Assembly: GCA_938005745.1 (NCBI GenBank)
Contig: CALLMM010000040.1
Span: 1-64,000 of the forward strand
Direction: 5' to 3'
Length of the DNA: 64,000 nucleotides
Source of the DNA: an uncultured Chthonomonadales bacterium
Lineage (GTDB): Bacteria; Armatimonadota; Chthonomonadetes; Chthonomonadales; CAJBBX01
Of the stretch, positions 1 through 8,656 are shown one piece after another; position 1 is the stretch's first letter; each line of letters starts with the position of its first letter. A program made the position numbers and the translations under genes. The notes under the pieces were generated by a model, which made no database searches, had not been told where the DNA came from, and saw nothing but the letters and a program-made list of their open reading frames with translations.

Positions 1-1
1 G

Positions 2-46
2 GGAGGGGTGCTGGTGCTGCTGGTGATGCTGGTGGTGAGGGGTTAA
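2..46 (+). other. Possible 3' end of an upstream phage gene
   Basis: A frame open from the window edge reads GVLVLLVMLVVRG and stops at TAA (44-46), one base before the next ATG. The stretch is a G/T-rich imperfect trinucleotide repeat. Another frame reads Gly/Ala-rich and stays open to about base 78, so the true frame is not certain. Confidence 0.25.
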
Positions 47-47
47 A

Positions 48-341
48 ATGTGGGTTAAGGGTCAGAGTCCTTTCTTGACAATGAGGGAGGGGGCTGTATA
101 TGCTGATGTGAACTATCGTTGGATGAAGGTGTTGGTTTCTCGTGGTGTGATACAGGGGTGGAGGGTTGCGGGGTCATCAAGACCGGTATTAGTAAGTAGG
201 GCTGAGTGTCTTCTTTATCAGATGAGAAAGAAGAGGCACAGGGTATTCAGTTGGGGGTTTAGCATAGAGGAGAACACAAGTTATGGCAAACAATGTAAGA
301 GGAACTCCCTTTCCTCCAAAGATGGAGGAGAGCAAGTTTAG
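48..341 (+). CDS. Small HTH DNA-binding protein (MerR/excisionase-like fold), phage
   Basis: 97 residues. Residues 10-50 (FLTMREGAVYADV, then a turn, then SRGVIQGWRV) resemble the HTH_17 winged-helix fold of excisionases and small phage regulators, followed by a basic tail (MRKKRHR). GAGGGG sits about 7 bases before the ATG. The gene overlaps the small terminase by 59 bp in another frame, so the two are probably co-expressed. Its position directly before terminase suggests a packaging-site or late-regulatory DNA-binding role, but that is inference. The basic C-terminus beyond residue 65 has no recognisable fold. Confidence 0.6.
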   Translation: MWVKGQSPFLTMREGAVYADVNYRWMKVLVSRGVIQGWRVAGSSRPVLVSRAECLLYQMRKKRHRVFSWGFSIEENTSYGKQCKRNSLSSKDGGEQV

Positions 342-939
342 GGAACCATATATCTCTCAGTTTCTCAGCTATTTGCGCAAGGGGGTGACACTGAGAACGG
401 CGGCGAAGGCGGCGGGTATCACCTACCAAACTGTTTTGAACTGGAGGAAGCTTGGGGAGAGGGAGATGGTGGGCAAGTATGCTCATCTTGGACCGGACGA
501 GTATCCCAAGCACAGCTATGCTGCTTTTGTGGTTGCGATGGACAGGGCGGAGGCGGAGTTTATATTAGAGAACTATGATCAGATTGGGGAGATAAGCAGG
601 GGTGGTGCGTTGGTCAAGCGGGTTGTCAAGCGTGCGAAGGATGGGACGGAGGTAGAGGAGGAGCAGTACTCTGCTCCTCAGTGGCAGGGTTTGGCATGGA
701 GAGTAGAGCGTGCGCACAGGGACTATCAGTTACAGTCTTCTAAGTCTATGGAGGAGGGTACTCCACAGATTCAGATTATCTTCACAAACGACTGGAGAAG
801 GGTTAATGCCCGTGCGGGTCAAATTGTGGATACGGTAGAGGGGGAGGTGTTGTCTACCCGTCCTCTATCTCTTGAGGGGGGCACAGAGGATGCCAATAAA
901 GACGGCTCCGAAGAGGAGTGTGGTTATCAACCTTCCTGA
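283..939 (+). CDS. Phage terminase small subunit (putative)
   Basis: 218 residues. Residues 20-55 contain a homeodomain-like HTH (LRKGVTLRTAAKAAGI then TYQTVLNWRKLGE), the DNA-recognition module of many small terminases. The middle part (AEAEFILENYDQIGEISRGG) is a helical oligomerisation-like segment, and the region around SAPQWQGLAWRVERAHRDYQ is typical of small-terminase proteins. It lies immediately upstream of, and overlaps, the large terminase. GAGGAG at about 266-271 precedes the ATG. It would bind the packaging initiation site and load the large subunit. The family assignment rests on motif and position. Confidence 0.75.
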   Translation: MANNVRGTPFPPKMEESKFREPYISQFLSYLRKGVTLRTAAKAAGITYQTVLNWRKLGEREMVGKYAHLGPDEYPKHSYAAFVVAMDRAEAEFILENYDQIGEISRGGALVKRVVKRAKDGTEVEEEQYSAPQWQGLAWRVERAHRDYQLQSSKSMEEGTPQIQIIFTNDWRRVNARAGQIVDTVEGEVLSTRPLSLEGGTEDANKDGSEEECGYQPS

Positions 940-2245
940 CGCGCATGTGGGTCAGATAGAGGCATGGAAAAGGCGGAGGCGTTTCAACATCATGCGTTGT
1001 GGCAGGCGGTGGCGCAAGACAACGTATGTTATGCGTGCGATGGTGATGGACGCCTTCTCCAACCCATCCTCTTTCTTTTTGTGGACGGCTCCTGTCTATA
1101 CCAATGTGAGAATTGGGATGGAGGAGATGATGCGGGCGTGTGGTCACGTTGTTAACTTCACAGAGTCGCGGATGGAGGCAGACTTTCCCAACGGCAGCAA
1201 GATATACTTTCGGTCTTTGGAGAAGCCGGACAATGCGCGCGGGTACACGGCGGGCAAGGTAGCGATTGATGAGGCGGCGTTTTGTGATCCGGACGCGTAC
1301 TATGGTGTTATCAGACCGATGGTGATGGATACTGGCGGGGAGATAGACTTTATATTCACTCCAAACGGGTTAAACTGGATGTATGATCTTGAGCAGTCGG
1401 CTCTAGCAGATATTCAGAAGAAGGGTGAGAAGAGTGAGTGGTCTGTTTTCCATGCTCCTACTCTTGGTGTTGAGATTATGGATGGTCGTTTAGTTCGTGC
1501 CCCTCATCCTTTTGAGAACCCTTTTATTCCCTTTGAAGAGATAGAGGAGATGTTTCGGACAATGCCTGAAAGAATGTTCAGGCAAGAGGTTCTTGCGGAG
1601 TATGTTTCTGATACGGGCAGTGTATTTTCCAGGGTAGAGAGAGCGATACGTCATGGAGAGAAGGAGAATGAGCCTCCCAATTCGCGGTATAGTTATCAGA
1701 TGGGAGTAGATATAGCGAGGTCTCATGACTTTACTGTTATTACTATTGTTCGGAAGCAGGATTTGAGGCAAGTATATTTTGAGCGTTTCAATCAGATATC
1801 TTGGGAGAGGATATACAATCGGATTGCGGATGCGGCACACAAGTACAATGCTGTCTGTGTTTTAGACGCCACCGGTTCTGCGGGTGATGCTCAGTCTGAG
1901 GAGCTACGCAGGAGAGGTGTATCTGTTATTCCTTATCGTCTTACTGCTCAGTCCAAGACAGACCTGATAGACCATTTGGCGGCAAGGATTGAGCACCATC
2001 CAGAGCCGTTTCTGATGGACATTCCTCAGCAGACTAGCGAGCTGAAGATGTTTGAGTATCAGACCACTCCTTCTGGTAATATTCGTATGCGGGCGCCTTC
2101 TGGAGAGGGGTACTATGATGATTGTGTCATTTCGCTTGCGCTAGCCTGTTATCGTCTAAGAGGGAAGGAGGTCTCTTCTTCCTCTGAGTATTTTATTCCT
2201 ATTGTCTCTTCCGTCTCTGATGTGGTGGATGTTTTCCGTTTTTAA
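890..2245 (+). CDS. Phage terminase large subunit
   Basis: 451 residues from ATG 890, which has GAGGGGGG 8 bases upstream; a TTG at 872 would add six residues. The ATPase domain has Walker A GRRWRKT (38-44) and Walker B VAIDEA (124-129). The C-terminal RNase H-like nuclease shows the acidic triad in MGVDIARSHDF (D about 273), VLDATG (D about 325) and YDDCVISLALA (D410/D411). This is the DNA-packaging motor that cuts concatemers and pumps DNA through the portal. It overlaps the small-subunit gene and is followed 9 bp later by the portal gene. Confidence 0.93.
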   Translation: MPIKTAPKRSVVINLPDAHVGQIEAWKRRRRFNIMRCGRRWRKTTYVMRAMVMDAFSNPSSFFLWTAPVYTNVRIGMEEMMRACGHVVNFTESRMEADFPNGSKIYFRSLEKPDNARGYTAGKVAIDEAAFCDPDAYYGVIRPMVMDTGGEIDFIFTPNGLNWMYDLEQSALADIQKKGEKSEWSVFHAPTLGVEIMDGRLVRAPHPFENPFIPFEEIEEMFRTMPERMFRQEVLAEYVSDTGSVFSRVERAIRHGEKENEPPNSRYSYQMGVDIARSHDFTVITIVRKQDLRQVYFERFNQISWERIYNRIADAAHKYNAVCVLDATGSAGDAQSEELRRRGVSVIPYRLTAQSKTDLIDHLAARIEHHPEPFLMDIPQQTSELKMFEYQTTPSGNIRMRAPSGEGYYDDCVISLALACYRLRGKEVSSSSEYFIPIVSSVSDVVDVFRF

Positions 2246-2254
2246 GGAGCAGAT

Positions 2255-3580
<1,326 letters not shown>

Positions 3581-3641
3581 GAGACAACCCGGCGCTGTTG
3601 TTTTACAATCTTTCTTTCTATCACGGTATAAGGAATAAAAA

Positions 3642-3965
3642 ATGTTTGAGCTTCAGAATAGTGGACGAGAGCTTACATGGAAGGGGCGGATTGTCCGTTG
3701 TCCCCGTTGTCTTCTCCCTTCCAAGATGGTTCGCATTACAGAGTTAACGCCAGAGCAGTCTCTTTTAGAGAAGAGCCACAAGGGCGGTTGCGTCCATTTC
3801 CTATGCACAGAGTGTCGGTGCGCCGCCCCTTTCTGTATAAAGTGTGGTGAGTATCGTCCTGCTGTGTTCTATGATCATGTGCCTTGTGAGGAGTGTTCTG
3901 TGGAGCAGGATGCGGGTCGTCCGGAAGAGGGGGTTAAGAAGAGGGGCAGGAGAGACAGAAGATGA
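3642..3965 (+). CDS. Small zinc-ribbon protein of phage head operon
   Basis: 107 residues with four Cys pairs: CPRC (about 20-23), CTEC (about 55-58), CIKC (about 65-68) and CEEC (about 80-83), enough for two zinc sites. The C-terminus is strongly basic (KKRGRRDRR). It lies between portal and protease, where Mu-like phages carry a MuF protein, and its stop overlaps the next start as ATGA. No known head-assembly family is recognised. A role in DNA or RNA binding, or in head assembly, is only inferred from the zinc sites, basic tail and location. Confidence 0.7.
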   Translation: MFELQNSGRELTWKGRIVRCPRCLLPSKMVRITELTPEQSLLEKSHKGGCVHFLCTECRCAAPFCIKCGEYRPAVFYDHVPCEECSVEQDAGRPEEGVKKRGRRDRR

Positions 3966-5281
3966 GTATGTTAGAGAAGCAGGTTAGCCTTGGTGCCCTC
4001 AACAGCCTTGTATTCAGGAGCATGCCAAGTATTGGTGATCCAGAGGAGTCTCTTGTTATTGTTCCTGAGAGGATGGTTGGGGAAGAGGAGGTAATGGACA
4101 TAATCCGTTCATTTCAGCCAGTGGGCGCTCCTCCTCTTTCTAGAGAGGATGTCTATTTCCACTCTGGCATTGCTGCAACATCTGCTCTTATCCCAAACCG
4201 GTATATGCGACTTGGTTTTTCAACGCTGGTTAATATTGCAAAAGATATAAACAATGGCGTTGCTTATATGCTATCTCACAATCATGCTGGTATCCCTATT
4301 GGTAGAACGTTTTCCGGGTCTTGTAAAAGAAAGAGGATGGAGGGAGGAGAGCCAATCTATGTTGTGGAGTATTCCGCATACTTTGTCAAGGGTGTTTACA
4401 ATGGAGAGATGTCCTCTGACGACCACGCAAGACTGGTGCAGTCGGGAATTATCTTTGATAACTCTGTTGGGATTTATGGGGGAGAGGTTGTCTGTGAGGT
4501 TTGCGAGTCAGACTATTTCGGAGACACCTGCAAACACATTGCAGGATCATCCGTCGAGATGTCAGAAGCAGAGTGTGATATGCAAAAGAAAAGAGGGGTA
4601 AAAGACGGAGCTTGTACAGTAAGAATAGAGAACGCCCATTGTACAGAGATATCTAGTGTCTTTGATGGTGCTGTTGAGGGTGCTGGTATACAGGCAGTCT
4701 TTTCTAGCAATAGACCAAAAGAGGAAAAAAACATGAGCCTACAGAAGTTAGTAGAGACGATTTTTGGTAAGCGTCCTGTCATTGTTCTCGGAGCAGAGGA
4801 GGAGGCGCCGTCCTCTTCTGTCTCTTCGCTCTCCTCCTTTAACGCCGCTACGGATGAAGAGGAGAAGCTGTTAGACAAGATTCGTTTGGAAAAAGAGGCT
4901 GCGGAGCAGGAGCTGAACCGTCTGAAAGAGGAGCGGTTTAAGAAGGAGAGAGACTTTATCTATGCTTCTGTTCAGAGAGAGGGCTACTTGACTCCGGCAG
5001 AGTATGAGCAGATCAAAGACTTCCTTTTGTCTTTGGACCTTGGACAGGCGGAGAGCTTCTGCCGTTTTCTCCGGTCCAGGGGTGCTGTTGTTAACATGAG
5101 CAGTGGAAGTGGCAGTGTGAATGGAGAAGCCCTGCGCACAGAGTTTGAGATGAAGACGGGGCAAGAGCGCCTTCACAGCCTTGTTCTTTCTCGGTGCAAA
5201 GAGAAGAACATCGATTATCGCTTAGCTCTAGCAGAGGTTCTGAAAGAGAATCCTGAGCTAGCAGACTATAGGGAGGAGTAG
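3962..5281 (+). CDS. Fused head maturation protease and scaffold protein
   Basis: 439 residues. The N-terminal half looks like a prohead protease: HNHAGIPIGRT (H106, H108) and NSVGIYGG (S168) supply candidate catalytic residues, followed by a Cys/His cluster (CEVCESDYFGDTCKH, about 180-195) and the EISSVFDGA segment seen in several phage head proteases. From residue 257 the protein becomes a scaffold: an acidic-serine linker, a coiled coil (about 290-330, EEEKLLDKIRLEKEAAEQEL) and a helical tail. It overlaps the upstream zinc-ribbon gene (ATGA) and precedes the decoration protein by 3 bp. An internal start at 4733 probably also makes the scaffold alone. Confidence 0.75.
   Translation: MSMLEKQVSLGALNSLVFRSMPSIGDPEESLVIVPERMVGEEEVMDIIRSFQPVGAPPLSREDVYFHSGIAATSALIPNRYMRLGFSTLVNIAKDINNGVAYMLSHNHAGIPIGRTFSGSCKRKRMEGGEPIYVVEYSAYFVKGVYNGEMSSDDHARLVQSGIIFDNSVGIYGGEVVCEVCESDYFGDTCKHIAGSSVEMSEAECDMQKKRGVKDGACTVRIENAHCTEISSVFDGAVEGAGIQAVFSSNRPKEEKNMSLQKLVETIFGKRPVIVLGAEEEAPSSSVSSLSSFNAATDEEEKLLDKIRLEKEAAEQELNRLKEERFKKERDFIYASVQREGYLTPAEYEQIKDFLLSLDLGQAESFCRFLRSRGAVVNMSSGSGSVNGEALRTEFEMKTGQERLHSLVLSRCKEKNIDYRLALAEVLKENPELADYREE
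4733..5281 (+). CDS. Nested scaffold protein (internal in-frame start)
   Basis: ATG 4733 is in frame with the protease ORF (codon 258) and is preceded by GAGG at 4721-4724 with 8 bases of spacing in an A-rich stretch. The product of 182 residues contains exactly the coiled-coil scaffold part. The layout copies lambda C/Nu3 and Mu I/Z, where one reading frame yields a protease-scaffold fusion and a separate scaffold. The site is seen directly; its use is inferred. Confidence 0.6.
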   Translation: MSLQKLVETIFGKRPVIVLGAEEEAPSSSVSSLSSFNAATDEEEKLLDKIRLEKEAAEQELNRLKEERFKKERDFIYASVQREGYLTPAEYEQIKDFLLSLDLGQAESFCRFLRSRGAVVNMSSGSGSVNGEALRTEFEMKTGQERLHSLVLSRCKEKNIDYRLALAEVLKENPELADYREE

Positions 5282-5284
5282 ATT

Positions 5285-5674
5285 ATGTCCGCGGTTGTTG
5301 ATCAGGTTTCTACTTTTATTGCTTCTGCGGCTATTGGTAGAAACCTTATTGTAAAGCCGTCTTCTGTGGCAGGACAGGTTGCTCTTGCTGTTACAGACGA
5401 CAAGAAGCTTATTGGTGTAACGCTTGAGGCTACAAACGCAAAGAACACCGTTCCTGTCCAAGTGAGTGGTATTGCCAGGGTAAGACTTGGAGGGACGGTC
5501 AATTATGGCGACTATATCAAGCCGAACGCGAGTGGCATGGGGATTGCTGCTACTGCTATTCCAGAAGACTTTACGAACCGAGAGTGGAACGCTGTTATTG
5601 GCGTTGCTCTTGCTTCTGGTGTGTCTGGCGATATAATCCCCGTTTTGATTCAGGTCATGGTGATCTTGCAGTAG
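5285..5674 (+). CDS. Capsid decoration protein (DUF2190-like)
   Basis: 129 residues rich in small residues and beta-strand patterns: AVTDDKKLIGVTLE, VPVQVSGIARVRLGGTVNYGDYI. This layout is typical of DUF2190/head-stabilising proteins, which are encoded between scaffold and major capsid genes. It starts 3 bp after the protease-scaffold stop and ends 21 bp before the capsid gene. It would bind the outside of the expanded capsid. Confidence 0.7.
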   Translation: MSAVVDQVSTFIASAAIGRNLIVKPSSVAGQVALAVTDDKKLIGVTLEATNAKNTVPVQVSGIARVRLGGTVNYGDYIKPNASGMGIAATAIPEDFTNREWNAVIGVALASGVSGDIIPVLIQVMVILQ

Positions 5675-5695
5675 TAATGAGAGGGGTGAAATAGA

Positions 5696-6739
5696 ATGCC
5701 GACACTTTCTGAAGTACACGTTGATCAAATCCTAACAAGCATCTCCTTGGCTTATAAGCCGGACATGTTTGTTGCAGATGTTGTCTCTCCTCCGATTCAG
5801 GTTCCTAACCGGTCGGACAGATACTTTATCTATCCTAGAGAGACGTTTACCTCTACCTCTGGTCTAAATACAAACAACAAAGCCATGTCTTTGAGGGCGC
5901 CTGGTACGATTGCACGAGAGACTCAATACTCTCTCTCTACGGACAGCTATTTGGCAGAGGAGTATGCTTGGCGTCACTTTGTCTCTGATGCAGAGCTTCG
6001 GCACAGCGACACTCCTCTGAACCCAGAGGTAGATGCAACAGAGTTTGCCACCCAGAGGCTGCTGTATGACAACGAGGCTATGGTTGCTGCTATTCTTATG
6101 GAGGCAAACAACTATCCCACTTCTAGTTTCAAACAGCTAGTAAATGGTGCTGGTTCAGCGCCGGGCGACTCTTCTTGGTTTGCTGTCTCTCAGGCAAACT
6201 CCAATCCGTTTGTTAACTTTATGAATGCTCATAAAGAGCTGATCAAAAACGTTCTTAATGCTCCCAACACGCTTCTGATTGATGTAGAGCTTGCTTATGC
6301 TCTCTCCCAGCATCCTCTCTACGTAGACAGATATAAGTATGTCAGTCGGGAGGGAATCAACACGATGGGGTTATCAGAGGCTGTTGCTGGAATGCGTCCT
6401 ATTGTTACGGGTCTCCAGTACAACTCTGCTAAAGACGGGCAGCCATTTAATGCCGTATCCCTCTGGCGCTCTGTTCAGAACGGGTCCAACCCCTATCTAT
6501 ATGCTTTGTGCTGTTGGGTGAACCCAGAGAGAGCGGGGATTAAGTCCATGCACATGATGAAGACCTTTGATGCTCCCGATCAGACGACAGGGGTATCTGG
6601 CATTCAGGCGCGCCGTTATCGTGCAGAAGATAGAAAAGGAACCTACATCGAGGTATCCTTTACAAGAGACTATAAGCTTATCACGGTAGACTCAAACAAC
6701 AAGAACCTTGCTGGTTACCTTATTCGTGAGTACCGATAG
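5696..6739 (+). CDS. Major capsid protein
   Basis: 347 residues. The start MPTLSEVHVDQILTSISLAY and the sequence RSDRYFIYPRETF, with a long helix around EFATQRLLYDNEAMVAAIL, match the gpE/Mu gpT-like class of phage major head proteins rather than lambda-HK97 homologues with a cleaved N-terminus. Position after protease, scaffold and decoration genes is diagnostic. GAGGGG lies about 8 bases before the ATG. Strong stem-loops follow its stop, as expected for a very highly expressed gene. Confidence 0.85.
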   Translation: MPTLSEVHVDQILTSISLAYKPDMFVADVVSPPIQVPNRSDRYFIYPRETFTSTSGLNTNNKAMSLRAPGTIARETQYSLSTDSYLAEEYAWRHFVSDAELRHSDTPLNPEVDATEFATQRLLYDNEAMVAAILMEANNYPTSSFKQLVNGAGSAPGDSSWFAVSQANSNPFVNFMNAHKELIKNVLNAPNTLLIDVELAYALSQHPLYVDRYKYVSREGINTMGLSEAVAGMRPIVTGLQYNSAKDGQPFNAVSLWRSVQNGSNPYLYALCCWVNPERAGIKSMHMMKTFDAPDQTTGVSGIQARRYRAEDRKGTYIEVSFTRDYKLITVDSNNKNLAGYLIREYR

Positions 6740-6757
6740 TCTCATTCTGCATAGAGT

Positions 6758-6835
6758 TTGTGGCAGGAGTTTCTTCTCCTTTCGCCTGCCACAAGAGAGG
6801 GAGGGAGGAGACCAGCACCTCCTCCCTCCCCTCTT
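6758..6835 (+). terminator. Tandem strong hairpins after the capsid gene
   Basis: Hairpin 1: TTGTGGCAGG (6758-6767) pairs perfectly with CCTGCCACAA (6785-6794). Hairpin 2: a purine arm 6793-6810 pairs with the pyrimidine arm 6819-6835 through 17 bp with one bulge and an 8-base loop. The two share two bases, so they compete. Only CTCTTAACG follows, without a real T tract, so they may be an attenuator, a partial terminator or an mRNA-stabilising structure for the capsid message. Confidence 0.75.
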
Positions 6836-6855
6836 AACGACGAGCTATAGGACAG

Positions 6856-7206
6856 ATGGAAGAGAGTAAAAACAGCTACTGTGTGGTTGGGTTCTATAAG
6901 CCTGGTGAATCCAGGGTCTCTCTTATAAGCAGTAATGGGAAAGTCATTGTGTTTGACACCCCTCTGTTAGCCTATGAGATTGTGAACACCAACTTCCGTG
7001 ACCAGCGCTCTATGATATGGGACAGTAAAAAAGAGCAGGCTTATCTTATCCCTGTGCTTCCGGATAGGATCAACAGGTATGTTCTTATAACTCCTTATGA
7101 TATTTACAATCTTCCTCCCGGTCTTCCTATAAAGTCGGAAACAAGAAACATGGCTTGGAAGTATCATGTCCACTGGGCGCAGTGGTGGTCTGGAGATAAG
7201 ATATAA
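6856..7206 (+). CDS. Hypothetical phage protein
   Basis: 116 residues, soluble, rich in aromatic residues (WKYHVHWAQWW near the C-terminus). No family recognised. It starts after the capsid hairpins and its TAA overlaps the next ATG (TAATG), so it is translated together with the membrane protein that follows. GGACAG is a weak SD. Confidence 0.6.
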   Translation: MEESKNSYCVVGFYKPGESRVSLISSNGKVIVFDTPLLAYEIVNTNFRDQRSMIWDSKKEQAYLIPVLPDRINRYVLITPYDIYNLPPGLPIKSETRNMAWKYHVHWAQWWSGDKI

Positions 7207-7487
7207 TGCCGAACAGCAACAAGTTTTGTCAACAAGAGAACCCTCAATGTGAAGAACACATAAATAAAGAGCTAGAGAGTCTTGCTACACGCAACACTTT
7301 TTTGCTTCATGTCATCATGATTTCTGTGGCGCTTCTTATTGTTGTCTTATCTATGATCTTTCACTTTTTCAATAGTGAAGACCAGTTTTATACAACCGTT
7401 GGTGTTGCTGCCATCGGGTTTCTGTTTGGTAAGTTTACCAACAGCTTTGGCACTTTCCCCAGCATGCCCAAGAAAAAAGAGGAGTAG
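7206..7487 (+). CDS. Small membrane protein, possible holin
   Basis: 93 residues with two predicted transmembrane helices: about 33-55 (LLHVIMISVALLIVVLSMIF) and about 65-82 (VGVAAIGFLFGKF). The N-terminus is charged and holds two Cys, and the C-terminus is basic (PKKKEE). Size and topology fit class II holins, but no endolysin gene is visible nearby, so another membrane role is possible. It overlaps the previous gene by one base. Confidence 0.55.
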   Translation: MPNSNKFCQQENPQCEEHINKELESLATRNTFLLHVIMISVALLIVVLSMIFHFFNSEDQFYTTVGVAAIGFLFGKFTNSFGTFPSMPKKKEE

Positions 7488-7532
7488 CTGGTACAAGACT
7501 ATCTGCAACAAAAGGGAGGAAAGGAGAAAAAG

Positions 7533-7733
7533 GTGAAACGCAGGTCTTCCATCCAGGTTCGTCTTAGCAAGGCGCTCGGTTGTGATCCCATTCAGTATGT
7601 CAAAGAGGCATACGAGAACGGTCTGCCCTATCCGTTGATAACGGCAGAGCTATATGCTAAGACAAACATCTACGTTAATCCTATGACGTTGAACCGCTGG
7701 ATTCTAGATTTAAAGGGCTGTAAGAACGAGTAA
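7533..7733 (+). CDS. Small HTH-like protein, GTG start
   Basis: 66 residues from GTG 7533, with AAGGAG 7-12 bases upstream. The sequence (PYPLITAELYAKTNIYVNPMTLNRWI) reads as a compact helix-turn-helix of the recombinase/sporulation-regulator type, with the recognition helix around MTLNRWI. It is probably a small DNA-binding protein. It lies between the membrane protein and the phosphoesterase on the late operon; the target is unknown. Confidence 0.55.
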   Translation: MKRRSSIQVRLSKALGCDPIQYVKEAYENGLPYPLITAELYAKTNIYVNPMTLNRWILDLKGCKNE

Positions 7734-7773
7734 TAGCAGCGGCACCGTCAGAGACTCTTAAGGAGCCACTTTT

Positions 7774-8649
7774 ATGACAGAAAGAGTATGGACAGTAGAG
7801 AGCAGGGCGGGTCGTGTTCCTACTGTCCATATCCGTCTCCCCAACAGATGCTCTAGCTACGAGCAGAAGTTTCTTCTGCGTTCAGACGTGCATTTTGATA
7901 GCACCTCTTCAAGAAGCGACATGGAGATTCGCCATCTTGAAGAGGTGCTCTCTTCTTGTTCTGGCATACTCGATTTTGGTGACCTTTTCGATGTAATGCA
8001 GTCCCCTTTTGATAAAAGACAGTCTAAATCGGACTTGAGACAAGAGCACAAGAGGTCAGACTATTTTAATAGCCTGATTGATACTGCTGTAAACAGATAT
8101 GCCAAGTATGCAGACTGTTTTGTGATGATGTCTCCTGGCAACCATGAGACAAAGATGTTGTCAAGAGCGAGTGTCGATCTAACAGCATGGTTGGTTCAGA
8201 GGCTCCAATCTGATTATAAGTCCCCTGTAGTACTTAATGGGTATTCAGGTTGGGTTCGGTTTGTTATTCACCGTGATAATGAGAGACATACCAGAAAGCT
8301 CTGGTATACACATGGGTATGGTGGTGGTGGAGAGGTAACCAAGAATGTTATCCAGCTGTCTAACCGCGTTCCTGTCTATATTGAGGGGGCAGACATCTAT
8401 GTGTGTGGTCATACACACAACCAGTGGTGGATGACCTATCCTCGACTTAGGCTAGTAAAAGATGGGGTGGTAGAGACAAGAGACTGTCACTTTGTTCAAC
8501 TGCCAACCTATAAGGATGAGTATAGAGATGGAAGGGGAGGGTTTGCGGTAGAGAGCGGGCACAGCCCAAGACCGCTAGGGGCTTGGTGGCTTGTGTTTCA
8601 ATACAGCTATCACAGCGGCATTCACATAGACTTTAGGCGTGCTGTATGA
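7774..8649 (+). CDS. Calcineurin-like metallophosphoesterase
   Basis: 291 residues carrying the full metal-binding signature: D38-x-H40 (SDVH), D70 (FGDLFD), N123-H124 (GNHE), H about 180 (THGYG) and H213/H215 (GHTH). Such enzymes hydrolyse phosphodiesters or phosphomonoesters with two divalent metals. In phages, relatives include DNA exonucleases (Mre11/SbcD-like) and cyclic-nucleotide or protein phosphatases; no SbcD-type capping domain is seen here. SD AAGGAG precedes the ATG. It is the last gene of the rightward operon and ends 7 bp from the oppositely directed tail operon. Confidence 0.85.
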   Translation: MTERVWTVESRAGRVPTVHIRLPNRCSSYEQKFLLRSDVHFDSTSSRSDMEIRHLEEVLSSCSGILDFGDLFDVMQSPFDKRQSKSDLRQEHKRSDYFNSLIDTAVNRYAKYADCFVMMSPGNHETKMLSRASVDLTAWLVQRLQSDYKSPVVLNGYSGWVRFVIHRDNERHTRKLWYTHGYGGGGEVTKNVIQLSNRVPVYIEGADIYVCGHTHNQWWMTYPRLRLVKDGVVETRDCHFVQLPTYKDEYRDGRGGFAVESGHSPRPLGAWWLVFQYSYHSGIHIDFRRAV

Positions 8650-8656
8650 CCATCCC

